This document shows, in pieces, positions 1 to 10,332 of a stretch of DNA of 64,000 nt. The stretch comes from Siccirubricoccus sp. G192 (lineage in GTDB: Bacteria > Pseudomonadota > Alphaproteobacteria > Acetobacterales > Acetobacteraceae), in the NCBI RefSeq assembly GCF_019084075.1, contig NZ_JAHREN010000001.1, positions 1 through 64,000 on the forward strand, written 5' to 3'. How positions within the stretch are numbered: position 1 is the first letter of the stretch; every line of letters starts with the position of its first letter. A program made the translations under genes and the position numbers. The notes beneath the pieces are model-generated. The model did not search any database and had not been told where the DNA came from. It saw only the letters and a program-made list of their open reading frames with translations.

Positions 1-640
1 GGCGCGCCGCCTCGGCGCTGGCGCAGGCCTGGTCCCGCAGCAGGTCGGAGCCGGGGGCGGTCGGCTCCAGCTTGGCCCGGACCCGGCACATCGCATGGCG
101 GCTGCTGGCGGGGGAACCGCCATGCCAGCGCCGCAGCGCCGCAGCCCACCCGCCCGTCTCCATGAACCAGCGGCGCGGGGCCGCCCGCCCAATCGGCCAG
201 GCGCTCCGCATCCAGCGGCCAGTCAGAGCCACGGGCATGCACCCCGGCATTCACCTGCACCGCAAGCCAGCCGCTGGCCGCGCCGCCGGCGGCGCATGGG
301 CGCCGCGCCGTGGCAGGTCCTCCGGGTAATGGGCGCGGCGCCAGTGCTGAGGGCATGGGCATGCAGCCCGCTCTCGGACAATGCGATGGCGACCAGCGGG
401 CCCTGCGGCAGGCCATGGATGCGCTCCGCCCGGCAGGCGGCATCAGGCAGGCCCCGCGAGGCAAAGCGGCTTGGCGGGTCGCCGCCTCCGGTGGCCTGCG
501 GCGGCAGCAATTCCTGCGCGGCGCATCGGGAAGCCGCGGCCTCGCGGCGCCGGGCAGGGCAACCACCAGCAGGGCGGCGAGAACCGCGCCGACCGGCAAG
601 GCACGCGCCGCCCATGCCGCGGGCGCGGCACGGGCCTCGA
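1..640 (-). pseudogene. Lytic transglycosylase (SLT-type) remnant, 3' end off the left edge
   Basis: Pieces of one lytic murein transglycosylase are spread over different minus-strand frames. A signal-peptide-like hydrophobic stretch (LPVGAVLAALLVVALPGAA) lies near 540-600. The SLT catalytic region follows, with LVAIALSESG (the Glu-Ser pair typical of the active site) near 390. Then comes VQVNAGVHARG near 250-280, corresponding to the family's GxMQVN motif. A helical tail (WFMETGGWAAALRRWHGG) lies near 100-180. No single frame joins these pieces, so at least three indels are present. The gene continues past position 1. A working copy would cleave peptidoglycan in the periplasm. Real decay and poor sequence cannot be told apart here. 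Confidence 0.65.
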
Positions 641-866
641 GCCCCCGGAGGGAGGGCGCCCCGCGCCACGCGCAGGAACCCCGCTGAGGGGCGCCGGGGG
701 TCTTGCCACCGGCGTACCGTTCGCGGACGTCATCCCGGTTTCGTTAGCATGCGTGGAACGACCGGGGCAAGCTACGGGAGCAGGCCGGGGCCGCCGGGCG
801 CAGAAACCGGTGGCGGCGCCCCGCGCCCGCGGTCAGATTTGCACGCAACCGCTTCAGCCGGGGAAG

Positions 867-1888
867 ATGCCGATGCGCCGCCCCCTCGCCGCGCCGTCTG
901 GCCACCGCTGGCGAGGCCTGCCGATGCTCGCTCCCTGGCCGGCAGCCTGCCCTTTCGCCCCGCGCGGGCCAGCCCGCCTGTCCGGATCGCCCGGTCACGC
1001 TGGTGGCGCCCTTCTCGGCCGGCGGCGCGGCCGATATCGCCGCCCGCATCCTGGCCGCGCATGCGCCACGCCATTGCCCAACCCGGCCGCGACCACGTGG
1101 TGGAGAACCGCACCGGCGCCTCCGGCGCGGTCGGCGCACCCAGTATGTGGCGCGCGCCAAACCGGACGAGCAGAGCCTGCTGCTGGCCCGGGGTCGGCTC
1201 CTCCGCCATCCTGCCGGCGACCGATCCGCGCACCCCTATGCCTGGGACGAGTTCACCATGCTCGGCCTGCTGGACGAGAACCCCTTCGTGGTCTGCGTCC
1301 GCGCCGAGGCGCCCTGGCGGAACCTGGGCGAGTTGCTCCCTGCTCCTGCAGATCCGGGGCGGCTGGATGTTCGCCACCCCGGGCCGGCGACCATCCTCGA
1401 TCTCGGCATCCGCCACCTCTTCGCGGCCAGCGGCCTGCCGATCGATGCCGGGGTCGCCATTCCCTTACGCGGCGGTGGCGAAGGCGGTGAGGCTCAGCTC
1501 GGTTTCCGGCCAAGCGCAGTTCATCGGCAACAACCTTACCGGCACCTTCGGCGCCATCGCCTCCGGCCGGTTGGGGGCGCTGGTGGTCGGCACGGCGAAC
1601 GGCTGCCCGCCCTGCCCGGCGTGCCCACCGCCAAGGAGGCGGAGGTCGAGGCGCTGGCGCAAGATCACCGGCTGGAACGCCCTGTTCGGCCCGCCGGCCC
1701 TGGCCGAACCGGTGGCGGATGCCTGGAGTTGCGGGCCTGGCGGCGCTGGCCGAGCCTCGCGCATGGATCACCGCGACGCGCCGCGTCGGCGGCATCCACG
1801 GGTGCTGCCGCCGGCCCGGACCCGCGATTCACTCCGCGGCCAGGTGGCGCTCTACCGGGACCTGGCGCGGCGCCTGGAAGCCATCTGA
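867..1888 (+). pseudogene. Bug/TctC-type solute receptor remnant
   Basis: This is a broken copy of the tripartite tricarboxylate receptor (Bug) family found intact several times downstream. Recognisable pieces are VTLVAPFSAGGAADIAARIL near 990-1050, VVENRTGASGAVGA near 1098 in another frame, DEFTMLGLLDENPFVVCVRA near 1250, GNNLTGTFGAIASGRLGALV near 1527, and a final helix ending at the TGA at 1888. These are in the normal family order, but the frame changes several times. An intact protein would be secreted and bind a small organic acid. The start at 867 is a guess, placed just before a signal-peptide-like region. Confidence 0.6.
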
Positions 1889-1996
1889 AGCAGCCGGGCC
1901 GCCCACATCGGGCCGGGCCGGCTGGGCATGCATGCCCCGGGGAGGGTTGCGTGGCTGACCCGGGCAAGCAAACCCCGTAGTGTCCTGCCCGCGAAG

Positions 1997-2016
1997 TTCG
2001 CTGGATCACCAGCGAA
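1997..2016 (+). terminator. Hairpin after the Bug remnant
   Basis: A perfect 8-bp stem (TTCGCTGG / CCAGCGAA) with a 4-base loop lies about 110 bases after the stop of the Bug remnant and about 90 bases before the antiporter. No T-run follows, so termination is an inference from position only. Confidence 0.3.
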
Positions 2017-2048
2017 GGAAGCGTCAGCAGGCCCTGGAAACAAAGGCT

Positions 2049-2091
2049 AGTGGCCTGAGGGCCGGCCAAAGGACTTCGGAATCAGGCCACT
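2049..2091. promoter_or_regulatory. 10-bp inverted repeat just upstream of the antiporter remnant
   Basis: AGTGGCCTGA at 2049-2058 is repeated in inverse orientation as TCAGGCCACT at 2082-2091, with a 23-base spacer. It ends 13 bases before the ATG of the antiporter remnant. It could be an operator or a leader hairpin; nothing else supports either. Confidence 0.3.
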
Positions 2092-2104
2092 GGGTTTCCG
2101 AAAC

Positions 2105-3754
2105 ATGCCGCTCGTCGAAGCCGTCCTTGCCCTGATCGCGGCCTGCATCGGCTTCGCCCTGCTCACCCGCGCCGGCTGCGCCTGCCCTATGCGGTGATCC
2201 TGGTGCTGGGCGGCATGGCGCTGGCCTTCATCCACGGCCTGCCGCAGGTGCGTTCGAGCCCGAGTTGGCGCTGGCCTTCTTCCTGCCGCCGCTGCGCAGG
2301 CCAGCGCCTTCCGACGGACTGGCGCAGCTTCCCGCAGCAACCTGCGGCCGATCCTGCTGCTGGCGGTGGGCTGCGTGGGTGGCCTAACGCCTCTGCATCA
2401 GGGCATTGGCCAAATACCTGGTGCCGGAACTGCCCTGGGCCGCGGCCATCGCGCTCGGCGCCATCGTCGCGCCGCCGGATGCCGTCGCGGCGGGCGCGGT
2501 GCTGTCCCGCCTCCGGCTGCCGCGCCGGCTGGTGACGGTGCTGGAGGGCGAGCCTGGTGAACGATGCCCGGCCCTGGTGCTCTACCGGTTCGCCGTGGCA
2601 GCCGTGGGCGCCGGCGCATTGGCACCCTGGGACGGGATGGGGAGATTCCTGCTGCTGGCCGCCGGCGGGGTGGCGATGGGCTGGGTGGTGGGCCGCCCCG
2701 CCATCTGGGTCCAGGCCCGCTTGGGGACACGCTGCTGGAGACGGCGCTGGGCTTCCTCGCCTGCTATGCAAGCTACCTGGCGGCGATGGCGCTGCATCTT
2801 TCGGGCGTGATCGCGGTAGTGACCACCGGCCTGGCGATGGGCCGGGCGCAGCACCGCATCGCCGGCCCCCGCAGCCGTCTGGCGGGGCGGGCGGTCTGGG
2901 ATTTCCTGGGATTCATCCTGAACAACCTGGTCTTCATCCTGATCGGGCTGCAGTTGAACGACATCCTCGGCCGGCTGGACGGGCGCCCCTGGTGGGAGAT
3001 CGTGGGCATCGACCTGGCGCTGGCGGCGGCCCTCATCCTCTCCCGCTTCCTCTGGGTCTTTCCCGCCACCTGGCTGCCGCAGCTGATCCCGGCGGTGCGC
3101 CAGCCGTCCCGATTCAGCCCTGGGCCGAGGCGACGATCATCTCCTGGGCCGGGATGCGCGGCGTGGTGAGCCTGGCGGCGGCGCTGGCCCTGCCGATGGA
3201 TTTTCCGCAGCGCGACGCAGTCGTGTTCCTCGCCTTCACCGCCATCCTGGCGACGCTGGTGCTGCAGGGCACGACGCTGGAATGGCTGATCCGCCGGCTG
3301 CACGCCGAGGTGCCGGCGCATGCGGGCGGCATCGACCCGGAGGAGGCGAAGGCGCACCACCTCTCCGCCCGGGCCGCACTCGATGAGATCGAGCGGCGGC
3401 TGACCTTAAACCCACTGGAGGGTGCCATCGCCGCCGATCTGGTGCCGGGCTCCGCGACCGCGCCCGCCATCTGCACCCGCGCTGCCGGAGATCGCGGCGC
3501 GGTGGCGGCGGAACGGGCGGCGCGGCAGCGGCTTCGCCTCGATTCGCCAGAAGCGGCGCGGGGCCGCCTGATCGACAGCACCGCCAGGGCCGGCTGCGTG
3601 AGGAGGGGCTGGCCCGGCTGGAACTGGAGCTCGACCTTGAGGATTGCGCGTCCGCCAGGCGCTGGGCGACGAGCGGACCGAAATGGAACGGCGCGCGGCG
3701 GAGCAGCGCCGGCGCGAGCAGACTGGCTGGGCCGCCTTCTTCGCGCAGAGTTGA
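2105..3754 (+). pseudogene. CPA1-family Na+/H+ antiporter (NhaP-like), multiply frameshifted
   Basis: The fragments together match the 12-helix cation/proton antiporter family followed by a cytoplasmic tail. They begin MPLVEAVLALIAACIGFALL at 2105, then LPYAVILVLGGMALAFIHGL near 2185. KYLVPELPWAAAIALGAIVA near 2411 leads into PPDAVAAGAVLSRL (the family's ion-binding APPDAV-type motif). HLSGVIAVVTTGLAMG lies near 2795, and WAGMRGVVSLAAALALP near 3148 is the conserved arginine helix. A charged tail ends AAFFAQS at 3754. Each piece is well conserved, but at least six frame changes separate them. Expected role: sodium or potassium/proton exchange at the inner membrane. Confidence 0.75.
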
Positions 3755-3825
3755 CCCCCTGTCGAGGCAGGGCCGCGGTGCAACCTGTATCCTCGGGATG
3801 AAACCAGGGATGCTGGAGCCGCAAC

Positions 3826-4501
3826 ATGAAGGTCGGTGACATCATGACCCGCCAGGTGATTTCCGTGCCGCCGGACACGCCGGCGCTGGCCGTGGCGCGG
3901 CTGCTCGCGGAGCGTGGCGTCTCCGCGGTGCCGGTGACGGATGCATCGGGAATGCTGCTCAGCATCGTCTCCGAGGCCGACCTGATCCGGCGGCTGGCCA
4001 CCGGCGCGGCGCCGGAGGTGGAGCCTGACGCAGCGGCTGTTCTACAACCGCGACCGGGCGGCAGCGGATTATACCCGCGCGCATGGCGCGACCGCCGAGG
4101 ACATCGTGACCCGGAAGCTGGTGACGGCGACCGGAGACCATGACCGCCGAGGACGCGCGCAATTGATCGAGACGCATGCGGTGCGGCGGCTGCCGGTGGT
4201 GAAGGACGGCATGCTGGTCGGCATCCTTTCCCGCGCCGACCTGCTGCGGGCGATGCTGGCGCCGGCCGAGGACGTCTCGGATGCGGCGATCCGCGCCGCG
4301 CTGCGGCAGGAGATGGCCCGGCTGCCCTGGGCCGATGCACCCTATGTGCTGGTCGGGGTGCAGGGCGGCACGGTGACTTTCCACGGCTTCTGCCATTCCC
4401 CGGCGGTGCGCCGCGGCCTAACGACCATCGCCGCCGGCCTGCCGGGGGTGAAGGTGGTGCAGGACCGCATCACGGAGGCGCCGCTGAACCGGGAGTTCTG
4501 A
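3826..4501 (+). pseudogene. CBS-CBS-BON domain protein, frameshifted
   Basis: The start MKVGDIMTRQVISVPPDTPA opens a first CBS domain (DIMTR...VPVTD...IVSEADLI). The frame is lost near 4022. The middle resumes as AEDIVTRKLVTAT and is broken again near 4130 and 4155. The second CBS ends RRLPVVKDGMLVGILSRADL, followed by a BON domain (VTFHGFCHSPAVRRGL...LPGVKVVQDRI). CBS pairs bind adenosyl nucleotides and BON domains bind phospholipid or other proteins. Such CBS-BON proteins are usually soluble and of unsettled function. It converges with the mscL copy, overlapping its last 32 bases. The three breaks lie within about 140 bases. Confidence 0.7.
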
Positions 4502-4962
4502 GCTCGGCCTGGGCAGGCCCGGGCCGCTGGGCGCGCAATTCGTCGCGGATCTCGGCCGATGTTCTCGCTTGGCGTCGCCGCCCCGGCGGCGCCTTGCCGA
4601 TTTCGTTGAGCCGGAGCCGCGACAGCGCCTTCACCACCCAGAAGATGGCGAAGGAGACGATCACGAATTTGATGATGGTGTTGAGGAATTTGCCGATGGC
4701 GAGCACCGCCGCGCCACCTTCGCGCGTGGCCTCCAATGAGGGCGGCGCTCGCCGCTCAGCACCAGGAAGATGTTGGAGAAATCCACCCCGCCGACCGCCA
4801 GGCCGATCAGCGGGTTGATCAGATCCTCGACCAGCGAGGTGACGATGGTGGTGAAGGCGGCGCCGACGACCAGGCCCACCCAGGTCCACCACGCTGCCGC
4901 GCATGAGGGAAGGCCTTGAGGCCCGGAGTCCAGGCGGGCTCGCGGATGAGGCTGGTGGACAT
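4470..4962 (-). pseudogene. mscL: Large-conductance mechanosensitive channel MscL, frameshifted
   Basis: ATG at 4962 follows a purine-rich GGGGGAGAG site. The pieces, read in three frames, are [41 protein letters not shown] (TM1 and loop); [11 protein letters not shown]; and [20 protein letters not shown] (TM2) with a charged C-terminal helix. These are the MscL order and its conserved residues. About three indels break the frame: an extra C in GCCTTCC, a two-base loss after VVDL, and one near 4745. MscL forms the pentameric emergency-release channel under hypo-osmotic shock. The gene is usually intact, so sequence error is a fair alternative to decay. Confidence 0.75.
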
Positions 4963-5346
4963 GCGGCGACTCTCCCCCGTGCTGCCGCCAGCTTAGGCCG
5001 CCCCCGCCTGCCGGAGGAATGCTGCGGCACAGCCCAACCGGAACAATTGATCGGCAGGCAGGCCGGCCCGCGCAGGCGGATATCGCGGCCGCAGGCGGCG
5101 CCGTGCCGACCCTGAGGCCCGGCTGTGGCGGCCTGCTGCCGCACCCGGCGGCAGGTTGCATTCCTGCTTCCGCGACCCGGCTGGCACCCTGCCGGAGACC
5201 GGCGCCGCGAGCCCTGCCGACCCCGGGAGATCGATCCCGTCCGCGCAACCATCCCTGGCCGGGGACGTTCCGGTCGGCGCAGGCGGGAGCGCGCCGATCC
5301 CCATGGGACCGGTCGAACGCTGCATCGCCGCAGGATGAGGAGGGCG
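4963..5346. other. Intergenic region between divergent mscL and lipoprotein genes
   Basis: 384 bases with no gene I can support. It should hold the promoters of both divergent genes, but I see no convincing -35/-10 pair. An AGGAGG ribosome site lies at its right end (5338-5343), just before the lipoprotein start. Confidence 0.5.
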
Positions 5347-6157
5347 ATGATGACCTGGAAACTGGTCGGTGTGGCGGTGATGGCCCTGGCCGTTACGGCC
5401 TGCGGCACCGAACCGCGGGAACGCACCACCGGCGGCGCTGCGGCGGGTGCCGCGACCGGCGCGGGCATCGGGGCGCTGGGTGGGCCGGTCGGCGCGCTGG
5501 CGGGTGCCGCGATCGGCGCCGGCGCCGGTGCCGCGACCGGCGCTGCCACGAGCCCACGTGATGTCAATCTCGGCGAGCCGCCCTGGAGCAACCCCGAGGT
5601 GCGGACCCCGCTCGACAACGACCGGAGCAGCCGGGCCGGAACGCGCTCGGCACGGCGTGACCATGCAGGTTCGAGCAGCGTGCAGCAGGCGCAGCGGGAG
5701 CTGAATCAGCGCGGCTTCAATGCCGGCTCCGCCGATGGGGTCTGGGGGCCGCAGACATCGCAGGCCGCGATGGCCTTCCAGCGGGCGAACAACCTGGATC
5801 CCACCGGGCGCCTCGATTCCCGCACCATGCAGGCGCTCAACATGGACGCGAGCCGCAGCAGCACGGCGCAGCGGCGCGACGATCGCAACCGCGCCTATAT
5901 GGGCGGCGGCACGACCGGCACCGACAATCGCGCGACCGGCTCCTACCACCACCACCGGGCCCACCGGCAGCGGCGGTCCGGGCATGAACGATACCCGCAG
6001 CACCACGGGCACCGGCACCATGGGTACCGGCACCTCGACCGGCAATCCGGGGGTCGGTGGCGGCGGCATCGGGTCGAGCACGACGACGGGCCCGGGCTCC
6101 ATGGGCGGCGTCGGCTCGGGCACCCAGCCGGGCACCGGCGGCACCACGCCGCGCTGA
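5347..6157 (+). CDS. Peptidoglycan-binding lipoprotein with glycine-zipper segment (frameshift near 5947)
   Basis: A lipoprotein signal peptide ([18 protein letters not shown]) ends in a lipobox LAVTAC. A Gly/Ala-rich zipper-like stretch (residues about 30-65) follows, then a charged linker and a PG_binding_1 domain ([20 protein letters not shown]...[20 protein letters not shown]). The tail is Thr/Gly-rich and low-complexity. A single extra base near 5947 moves the tail into another frame; the alternative frame gives a continuous T/G/S-rich tail ending GTGGTTPR at 6157. AGGAGG at 5338 sets the start at 5347 or 5350. It probably sits in the outer membrane and contacts peptidoglycan. It resembles domain-level families only; its exact role is unknown. 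Confidence 0.75.
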
Positions 6158-6274
6158 ACCGGCAGGCCGCGCCGCCGATTCCGCCCGGCGGCGCGACCCT
6201 TCCGCGGTTTTCGTCCAGACGTGGACGAAGGCCATGGCGGATGGCTCCTGTGGTCCGGAGTCACGCGATCTGCG

Positions 6275-7580
6275 TCAGCGTGAGAGCAGCAGGTTCGCCA
6301 GCCCGGTGACCAGCGTCACCGGGAACAGGGTGATCAGCACCACCGTCAGCACCAGCATCAGGAAGAACGGCAGGGAGGCCATCGCGATCTCCCCCTGTTC
6401 CTTGCCCGTCATGGTCTGCATGACGAAGAGGTTGAAGCCGAGCGGCGGGGTGATCTCGGCGATCTCCACCAGCAGCACGATGAAGACGCCGAACCATACC
6501 AGGTCGAAGCCGGCATGCTGCACCATCGGCACCACGATGGAGGTGGTGAGCACGATCATCGACACGCCATCCAGCGCGGTGCCGAGCACGATATAGACCA
6601 CCGTCAGCATGGCGATGATGCCGAACGGCCCGAGATCCAGCGCCACCACCGCCGCGGCCAGCGCCGCGGGGATGCCGGTCAGCGCCATGGCCTTGGAAAG
6701 GAAGGCGGCGCCGGCCAGGATGAACATGATCATGCAGGACAGCCGCGTGGCGCCCTTCAGGCTGTCCAGGAAGTTCTGCCAGGTGAGCGCGCCCGTCACC
6801 GCCGCCAGGATGAGGCTGCCCAGCACGCCGAAGGCCGCGGCCTCGGTCGCCGTGGCCCAGCCCGCGAACATGGTGCCGATGACGGCGATGATGAGCAGTC
6901 CGCAGGGGATGAGCTGCGCGCTCTGCCGCAGCTTGGCCGCGAAGGGCATGCCCGGCTCGACCGGCGGCTGCTTCGAGGGACGGAGCAGCGCCCAGGTGAT
7001 GATGTAGAGGCTGAACAGCGCCATCACCAGGAGCCCGGGAATCAGCCCGGCGATGAAGACCCGCACGATCGAGACCTCGGCCGCCACCGCATAGACCACC
7101 ATGATGATGGAGGGCGGGATCATGATGCCGAGCGTGCCGGCGGTGGCCAGGCTGCCGATCGCGGTGCGCTCGTCATAGCCGCGGCGGCGCAATTCCGGCA
7201 GCGCGATCTTCGACACCGTCGCGCAGGTGGCGGCGGAGGAGCCGGAGACGCTGCCGAAGATGCCGCAGGCCAGGATGTTCACATGCAGGAGCCGCCCTGG
7301 GATGCGCCGCACCCAGGGGGCGAGGCCATTGAACAATCCCTCCGAGAGGCGGGTGCGGAACAGGATCTCGCCCATCCAGATGAACATCGGCAGCGCCGCC
7401 AGGGTCCAGGGAGCCGGTCGCCTCCCAGAAGGCGGAGGCGAGGAAGAGGCCGGGACTCGGATGCACCACCACCATGGCCAGCCAGCCCACCGCGGCAAGC
7501 GACATGGCGATCCAGAGCCCGGTGCCGAGCAGCAGGCACAGCACCACCAGCAGCAGCAGGGCGAAGCTCAGCAGTTCCAT
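6275..7580 (-). CDS. dctM: TRAP transporter large permease DctM (frameshift near 7409)
   Basis: This is the 12-helix subunit of a tripartite ATP-independent periplasmic transporter, about 434 residues. It moves a carboxylate-type solute with sodium or proton coupling. MELLSFALLLLVVLCLLLG starts the first helix. Later family signatures include GSVSGSSAATCATVSKIALP, ATAGTLGIMIPPSIIMVVYA and EIAEITPPLGFNLFVMQ. One extra C in a CCC run (7409-7411) splits the N-terminal 55 residues from the rest; restoring it gives FWEATGSWTLAALPMF, the expected sequence. It starts 4 bases after the dctQ stop, so the two are translated from one message. Confidence 0.9.
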
Positions 7581-7584
7581 GCCC

Positions 7585-8121
7585 CTAGAGCTCCGCCGAG
7601 AAGTCGCCGGAGGCCGCGCGTTCCTCCGCCGCCACGACATAGCTCGGCTTGGCCCCGCGCAGCACCGTGACGAGCTCGTCCAGGATCGCCACCAGCAGCA
7701 GCCCGGCGCCGAGCGGCATGGCGAGCTTCGGAATCCAGAGCGGGATGGGCACGGTGCCCTGCGCCACCTCCTCGATTTCCAGGGAGAAGAGCATGTCCTG
7801 GCCGGTCCACCAGGTGACATAGGCCATGATGACGGCGGCCATCACGAGCACCAGCGCCTCCATCACCCGGCGGGGGAAAGGCCGGAGGCGGTCGATCACC
7901 ATGCCGACCCGGATCAGCTCGCCCCGCTTGAAGGTGGCGGCGAGGGCGAAGAAGGTGGTGGCGACGCAGAGATAGGCGCTGACGTCATCGGCCGCCGGCA
8001 ATTGCATCCGCAGCTCCCGCAGCAGCACCTGCGCCATCATCACCAGGAAGATGCCGAGCAGCGACAGCGCCGCCAGGCCGGCCGCAGCGGTGTAGAGCGC
8101 ATCCAGCAGTCGGCGCATCAT
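7585..8121 (-). CDS. dctQ: TRAP transporter small permease DctQ
   Basis: A 178-residue four-helix membrane protein. It begins MMRRLLDALYTAAAGLAALS and carries the DctQ-type pattern VLLRELRMQLPAADDVSAYL, then FKRGELIRVGMVIDRL. Start 8121 or 8118 (two adjacent ATGs) is preferred to the more upstream in-frame codon, because the first helix begins there. It partners DctM in the membrane part of the TRAP carrier and lies between dctP and dctM in the usual P-Q-M order. Confidence 0.88.
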   Translation of the reverse strand: MMRRLLDALYTAAAGLAALSLLGIFLVMMAQVLLRELRMQLPAADDVSAYLCVATTFFALAATFKRGELIRVGMVIDRLRPFPRRVMEALVLVMAAVIMAYVTWWTGQDMLFSLEIEEVAQGTVPIPLWIPKLAMPLGAGLLLVAILDELVTVLRGAKPSYVVAAEERAASGDFSAEL

Positions 8122-8284
8122 GCGGCCCGGAAGGCCCGGCCGGAGACAACCGCAAGCTGCATGCGGCGGAAAAGCGCCATGCCGGAAGTCCCCTGGTGAT
8201 CTGTTCCAGGGAAAACCACGCGCCGCCGGCTTCGGGCGGCGCAAGGGGCGATCGGCGGGGTGGCGGCCCGGCCGGAGGACAACC

Positions 8285-9281
8285 CTACCCGGCGCGCAGG
8301 GCCTCGATCAGCTTCCGGCCGTCCTCGCCGGCCTTGGCGATCCATTCCTCGGTCATGGTGGCACTGACCTGGCGCAGCGCGGCCATGACATCGGGCGGGA
8401 TGGTGCCGATGATGAGGCCCTTCTCCGCCAGCCGGCTCTCGGCGGCCTTCTGCGCCTCCTCCGCATAGCGCCAGCCGCGTTCCTCGGCACGGCGGGTGGC
8501 GGCCAGGAACACCTCCCGCAGGTCGGCCGGCAAAGCCTCCAGCGCCCGGCGGGAGACCAGCACGGCGTTCTTGGTCATGGAGAAGGTGGCCGGGGTGAAG
8601 ACCTTGGCATAGTCCCAGGCCGAGGTATCGACGCCGGTCTGGGCCGAGGTCACCATCGCCGTGGCGATGCCGGTGGCGAAGGCCTGGGCCAGCTCCGCCT
8701 GCTGCACCAGCACCGGATTGGCGCCGACCAGCGCGGCGAAGCGGTTGGTCATCGGGCTGAAGGTGCGGAAGCGGCTGCCGCGCAGCACATCCAGGTTGTT
8801 CAGCGGCACCTGGGTATAGAAGCCCGCCGCGGGCCAGGCGACGGTATAGAGCAGCGCCAGGCCCTGGCGCTGGAGGCGCGCCTCGATATAGGGCTTCTGC
8901 AATCCCGCCAGCCGCTTCGATCTGGCGAAATCCCGCACCAGGAAGGGGATGGCGTCGGCGTCGAAGAAGGGGTCCTCGTTGGAATAGGCAGTGAGCAGGA
9001 CCTCGCCGAGTTGCACCTGGCCGGTCTGCACGCCGCGCTTGATCTGCGCCATGGGCAGCAGGCTGGCATTGCTGTGGACCTGGAGGGCGAGGCGGCCACC
9101 CGAGGACTGCTCGATCTCCGCCGCCATCTCGCGGATGTTCCGGGTCTGGAAAATCCCCGTCCGGATAGGGCGTGGCCATCTGCCAGCGGGTCGGCGCCTG
9201 GGCATGCGCGCCCGCCCCCAGGACTGGGCCCGCAAGCAGGAAGGCCGGGGCCGCGAGCGCGGCGCGGCGGGTGATCGGCAT
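8285..9281 (-). CDS. dctP: TRAP transporter substrate-binding protein DctP (frameshift near 9150)
   Basis: A periplasmic solute receptor of about 331 residues. It has a Tat/Sec-like signal peptide (MPITRRAALAAPAFLLAGPV) and then the DctP fold: EIEQSSGGRLALQVHSNASL, QLGEVLLTAYSNEDPFF, PIFLVRDF-like and FRTFSPMTNRFAALVGANPV. One surplus A/T in a four-base run at 9150-9153 breaks the frame after YPDGDF; removing it gives YPDGDFQTRNIREMAAEIE. The ligand is not predictable from sequence; many relatives bind C4-dicarboxylates or other organic acids. First gene of the dctPQM operon, with a 163-base gap before dctQ. Confidence 0.88.
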
Positions 9282-9364
9282 GGCGGGAAGCCCCCTGTCC
9301 TTCATTGTCCTCTGCGATTGATGCAGGGGTCGCCCCGTCGCGGCAAGCGGAAGCTTGCGGCCCG

Positions 9365-9632
9365 CTACAGCGGATAGTCGCGCGCGGGGTCCACCCCGAC
9401 GGCTTCCAGGAATTTCCCTGAGCCCGCCCACCTCCTCCTTGGAGAGGCTGTGGCGGGTGTCGTGGAAGCCCTGGGTGTGGCCCTTCAGCTTCACCACGAC
9501 CTGGCCGTGCCCGCCATGCACCACCTCGGCGCCCAGATCCGCAAGCGCGGCATGCACCAGCTTCGGGTCGATATTGCTGCTGACGGGATGGGCGAAGAGG
9601 GCATGCAGCGTCTTGCGGTGGCGATGGTTCAT
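9365..9632 (-). CDS. Small HicA-like protein (frameshift near 9414)
   Basis: An 88-residue protein: MNHRHRKTLHALFAHPVSSN, then HAALADLGAEVVHGGHGQVV, VKLKGHTQGFHDTRHSLSKE, and after correcting one extra A/T at 9413-9415 a C-terminus FLEAVGVDPARDYPL. The beta-strand/helix pattern and the GAEV...GHGQVVVKL strand resemble the dsRNA-binding fold of HicA mRNA interferases. The catalytic His normally found in GSH is here in GGHG. No HicB antitoxin gene lies beside it. It lies just upstream of dctP on the same strand. It could be a solitary HicA relative with no toxin function. Confidence 0.5.
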
Positions 9633-9723
9633 GGCATCGGTGCTCCGGGCAGGATTGCCTGCGCGGCAGTGGAGCGCCGCCGCGCCGCCATGTCCTTGCG
9701 GCAGATCAATGAACGGCAGTCGC

Positions 9724-10158
9724 TCACCCCGCCGAGGCGACGTAGGTCTTGAGCGTCTCCGTCTCGTATTCCGCCTCCTCGATCCGCGCCTTCACCAGGT
9801 CGCCGATCGAGACCAGGCCGGCAAGCTGGCCGTCCACCAGCACCGGCAGGTGCCGGACCCGGTGGTTGGTCATGAGACCGAGCGCCTCCACCACCAGGGT
9901 CTCAGGCGTGACGGTGACGAGGTCGCGGGTCATGAGCTGCTCAGCCGGCAGCTGCGAGGTGCCCTGGCCGTGCCCGGCCATGCCGCGGATGATGTCGCGC
10001 TCGCTGATGATGCCGATGATCCGGCCTTCGGCATCGCGCACCAGCGCCGCGCCGATCCGGCGCTGATCCAGGATGCGCACGACGTCCACCACCCGGTCGG
10101 CCGGAGCGACGGACACGACCTCCGTGCCCTTGTGCTTGAGGATCGCGGCGATGAGCAT
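9724..10158 (-). CDS. Two-CBS-domain protein
   Basis: A 144-residue soluble protein made of a tandem CBS pair. The first is TEVVSVAPADRVVDVVRILD...IIGIISERDIIRGM, the second LMTRDLVTVTPETLVVEALG...RHLPVLVDGQLAGLVSIGDL. The start at 10158 (MLIAAILKHKG) is chosen because GGAGGG lies seven bases upstream and the fold begins there. Single CBS-pair proteins of this length are common in alphaproteobacteria and probably sense adenylate ligands. The function here is unknown. It ends with an extended KARIEEAEYETETLKTYVA helix. Confidence 0.85.
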   Translation of the reverse strand: MLIAAILKHKGTEVVSVAPADRVVDVVRILDQRRIGAALVRDAEGRIIGIISERDIIRGMAGHGQGTSQLPAEQLMTRDLVTVTPETLVVEALGLMTNHRVRHLPVLVDGQLAGLVSIGDLVKARIEEAEYETETLKTYVASAG

Positions 10159-10332
10159 GGGCTGCCCTCCTTGGGCCCTTCTTGGCCGGTGGCACCGTGC
10201 GCGAGGCACGAAGAACCTGCCGTCGCATGAAGCCTGCGCCCCGTCCGGGCCGCCGGGCAAGCAAAAGCCGCTGCCGTCCCGCCTCAAGGATCGGTGGGCG
10301 GCCGATACGCCGCCGGTGCTACTCCGCCGGCA

